Source: Pseudoscleropodium purum
Lineage: Eukaryota; Streptophyta; Bryopsida; Hypnales; Brachytheciaceae
Direction: 5' to 3'
Length of the DNA: 64,000 nucleotides
Assembly (NCBI GenBank): GCA_963969395.1
Contig: OZ017803.1
Coordinates: 13,392,001-13,456,000 of the forward strand
The notes below the pieces were generated by a model, which saw only the letters and a program-made list of their open reading frames with translations, was not told the DNA's origin and made no database searches. Position numbers and translations under genes: made by a program. Positions 62,516 to 64,000 of the stretch are shown piece after piece (positions within the stretch are counted from its first letter, which is position 1; each line of letters begins with the position of its first letter).

Positions 62516-63264
62516 TGGCAAGACGATGCTCTCTTTTTTACTTCCTTTTCCAAATAATTACAGTACAGTTGAAGTTTTGGGTTTAACATTTCAATGTAAC
62601 GTCAATTTCAAGAAACTGGTGGTCTTTGAATACTTTTGCATCTTTCATACATAAGTCCATACTCAAATCCATACATGCCCTAGATTCTAGACTTTTAAAC
62701 ACTATTTTTGGCACTAAAAAGATGTCACTTTTTTTAAAATGAAATTTGTTTCTATTATTTTTTTATTTATATTTTTAATAAAGAGAGAGAATAAGCCCAA
62801 TTTTTTTTCAATTTTTTTAAACAATAGGGAAAGTTCAAGGGTTTTCTTTTATATAATACAAATGAAAATAGCAACTCTAACTACTACAAGCTCCATCCAT
62901 TGACTAACCTTTCAAGTAATAAAAATTCTATTCAAACTTCTTCACATGTAGCTTCCATAGATGCAAAAGCTTCCTTTCTTTTGAATTAGAGTATGAGAGT
63001 TTTTCATTGCTTTAGCAATAAAACACCTAGAGTTGACCGGCAAGGAATACATGGGGTCCAAAACCAATTTTCCTTTCAAGCAATGGACACCTAGATGATG
63101 ATTTTGGTCAATTTTTTTATCAAATGACCTTCAATGAAAAGGGGCCAGTCCATCTCATATAACCAAAATAAACACTTTACACCATGTACTCATCTGTAGA
63201 TACCCATGTAGGTTGGATCAATGTTCCATGCAAAAAATTCATTGGAAATTGCCATTACAAGCCT

Positions 63265-63990
63265 AAATTAAACCAAATTGAGCCTTAATCCCTAAAAGAC
63301 CAAATTGTGTTTTTTTACAACATTCCGATTTTAGACAGTTCACTACAAATGGAATTTTTCCTTTTTTTCTTTGAAATTTTCACACAACATGTGCCCAAAG
63401 AATAGCTTATAGGTCCAATAATTTTCATAACTTTTGACTACATGGTTCAACAATTATTGTATGATATGTAATTTTCAATGCTCGTTGGGCAACCCAAAAA
63501 TTTCTTAAAAAATTATTTTTTTCAAATATAAAATTTTGAAATTGGTTAGAGAGAGAGAGAGAGTGGGCTTTGAATCATTCCATTTTTATTTTTGAGATGA
63601 AAGTTATCAGATGTTTTGATTTGTAGGCAATTATGGATTCCCAACTCTAAAATAAACTTTGGAGTCCTTTATATAACTTAGTTTTTAATAATATAAAAAT
63701 AATAATAATAATATATTGGAGATTTTTTATTATTATATTAAAAATTTTGGGATGGGCATTTTTCAATTTCATATTTAATTTCTTAACAATTTAGTGTTTT
63801 GAATCATTCTCTACTTCCAACTTACTATTTTTTTTCCTATATGTTGTACAATCCCAAATGATCTAAATTTTTCAAGTATTTAACCAATTTTCCTTGAAGA
63901 ATGAATTCAAAGAGTAACCACCAATTTGGGCATTTTTTCATATAAATGTAACCTTGTGAAGTGTAGTCTAGTGACCTTTACAAATGCCTT
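63265..63990 (-). repeat. Dispersed repeat, inverted partner of 25800-26550
   Basis: Minus-strand similarity runs through the whole segment up to the window edge. Internal differences include a (GA)n run and an (AAT)n expansion not present in the other copy. The element may continue beyond 64,000. Confidence 0.85.
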
Positions 63991-64000
63991 TTTTTTTTTA

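Larger units (their letters stand above)
57942..64000. other. Repeat-rich intergenic DNA at the right end
   Basis: No gene was recognised. The stretch holds three related copies of a repeat with a GGGAGGATTGACCCCTC-type block, a 24-bp foldback at 61092-61166, a 9-bp minisatellite at 60183-60236, (GA)n near 63548, (AAT)n near 63700, and inverted partners of the repeats at 19.4 kb and 25.8 kb. Confidence 0.55.

Overview
Nuclear DNA of a land plant. Five multi-exon genes with GT-AG introns encode plant-type proteins: a filament-like plant protein (FPP), a plant BUB1 checkpoint kinase, a glutathione transferase, a plastid-type kinase-like protein and a leucine-rich-repeat receptor kinase. The transferase is of the bacterial-like YfcG/Ure2p (Nu) type. 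I know this class from mosses but not from flowering plants, so I lean towards a bryophyte or another seed-free plant; that is inference. There is no operon structure, CRISPR array or rRNA.

Layout. 1-2.69 kb is gene-free. 2.69-7.50 kb (minus) holds the FPP gene, rebuilt as 10 exons and 1109 aa. 11.04-16.20 kb (minus) holds a BUB1-type gene; its kinase half is certain, part of its Mad3-like N-terminus is visible, and the true start was not found. 20.26-21.97 kb (plus) holds the transferase, with a possible transit-peptide exon and extra copies of its 3' end downstream. 22.9-32.2 kb is AT-rich repeat DNA with two tandem arrays. 32.23-38.31 kb (plus) holds a 12-exon plastid-type pseudokinase of 489 aa. 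38.3-49.8 kb is transposon-rich: a decayed MULE transposase near 43.3-44.9 kb, a dispersed repeat, and a short hAT-type element at 48,564-48,896 with terminal inverted repeats and an 8-bp target duplication. 50.39-57.73 kb (minus) holds a 17-exon receptor kinase of 865 aa whose introns carry small transposon-like insertions, followed by a decayed duplicate of its 3' end. 57.7-64 kb is repeat DNA, some of it matching repeats near 19 kb and 26 kb in inverted orientation.

The five genes do not form a pathway. The most unusual features are: the 3' ends of two unrelated genes (transferase and receptor kinase) both carry downstream tandem copies of roughly 0.4 kb; a compact GC-rich hAT-type element filled with GGAC/GTCC motifs; a bacterial-like transferase with plant introns and a possible plastid leader; and a G-quadruplex-type tract in the first intron of the pseudokinase gene. 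I saw no convincing multi-gene system that is new to science. All exon models were made by eye from splice sites, reading phase and remembered family motifs; no database search was run.
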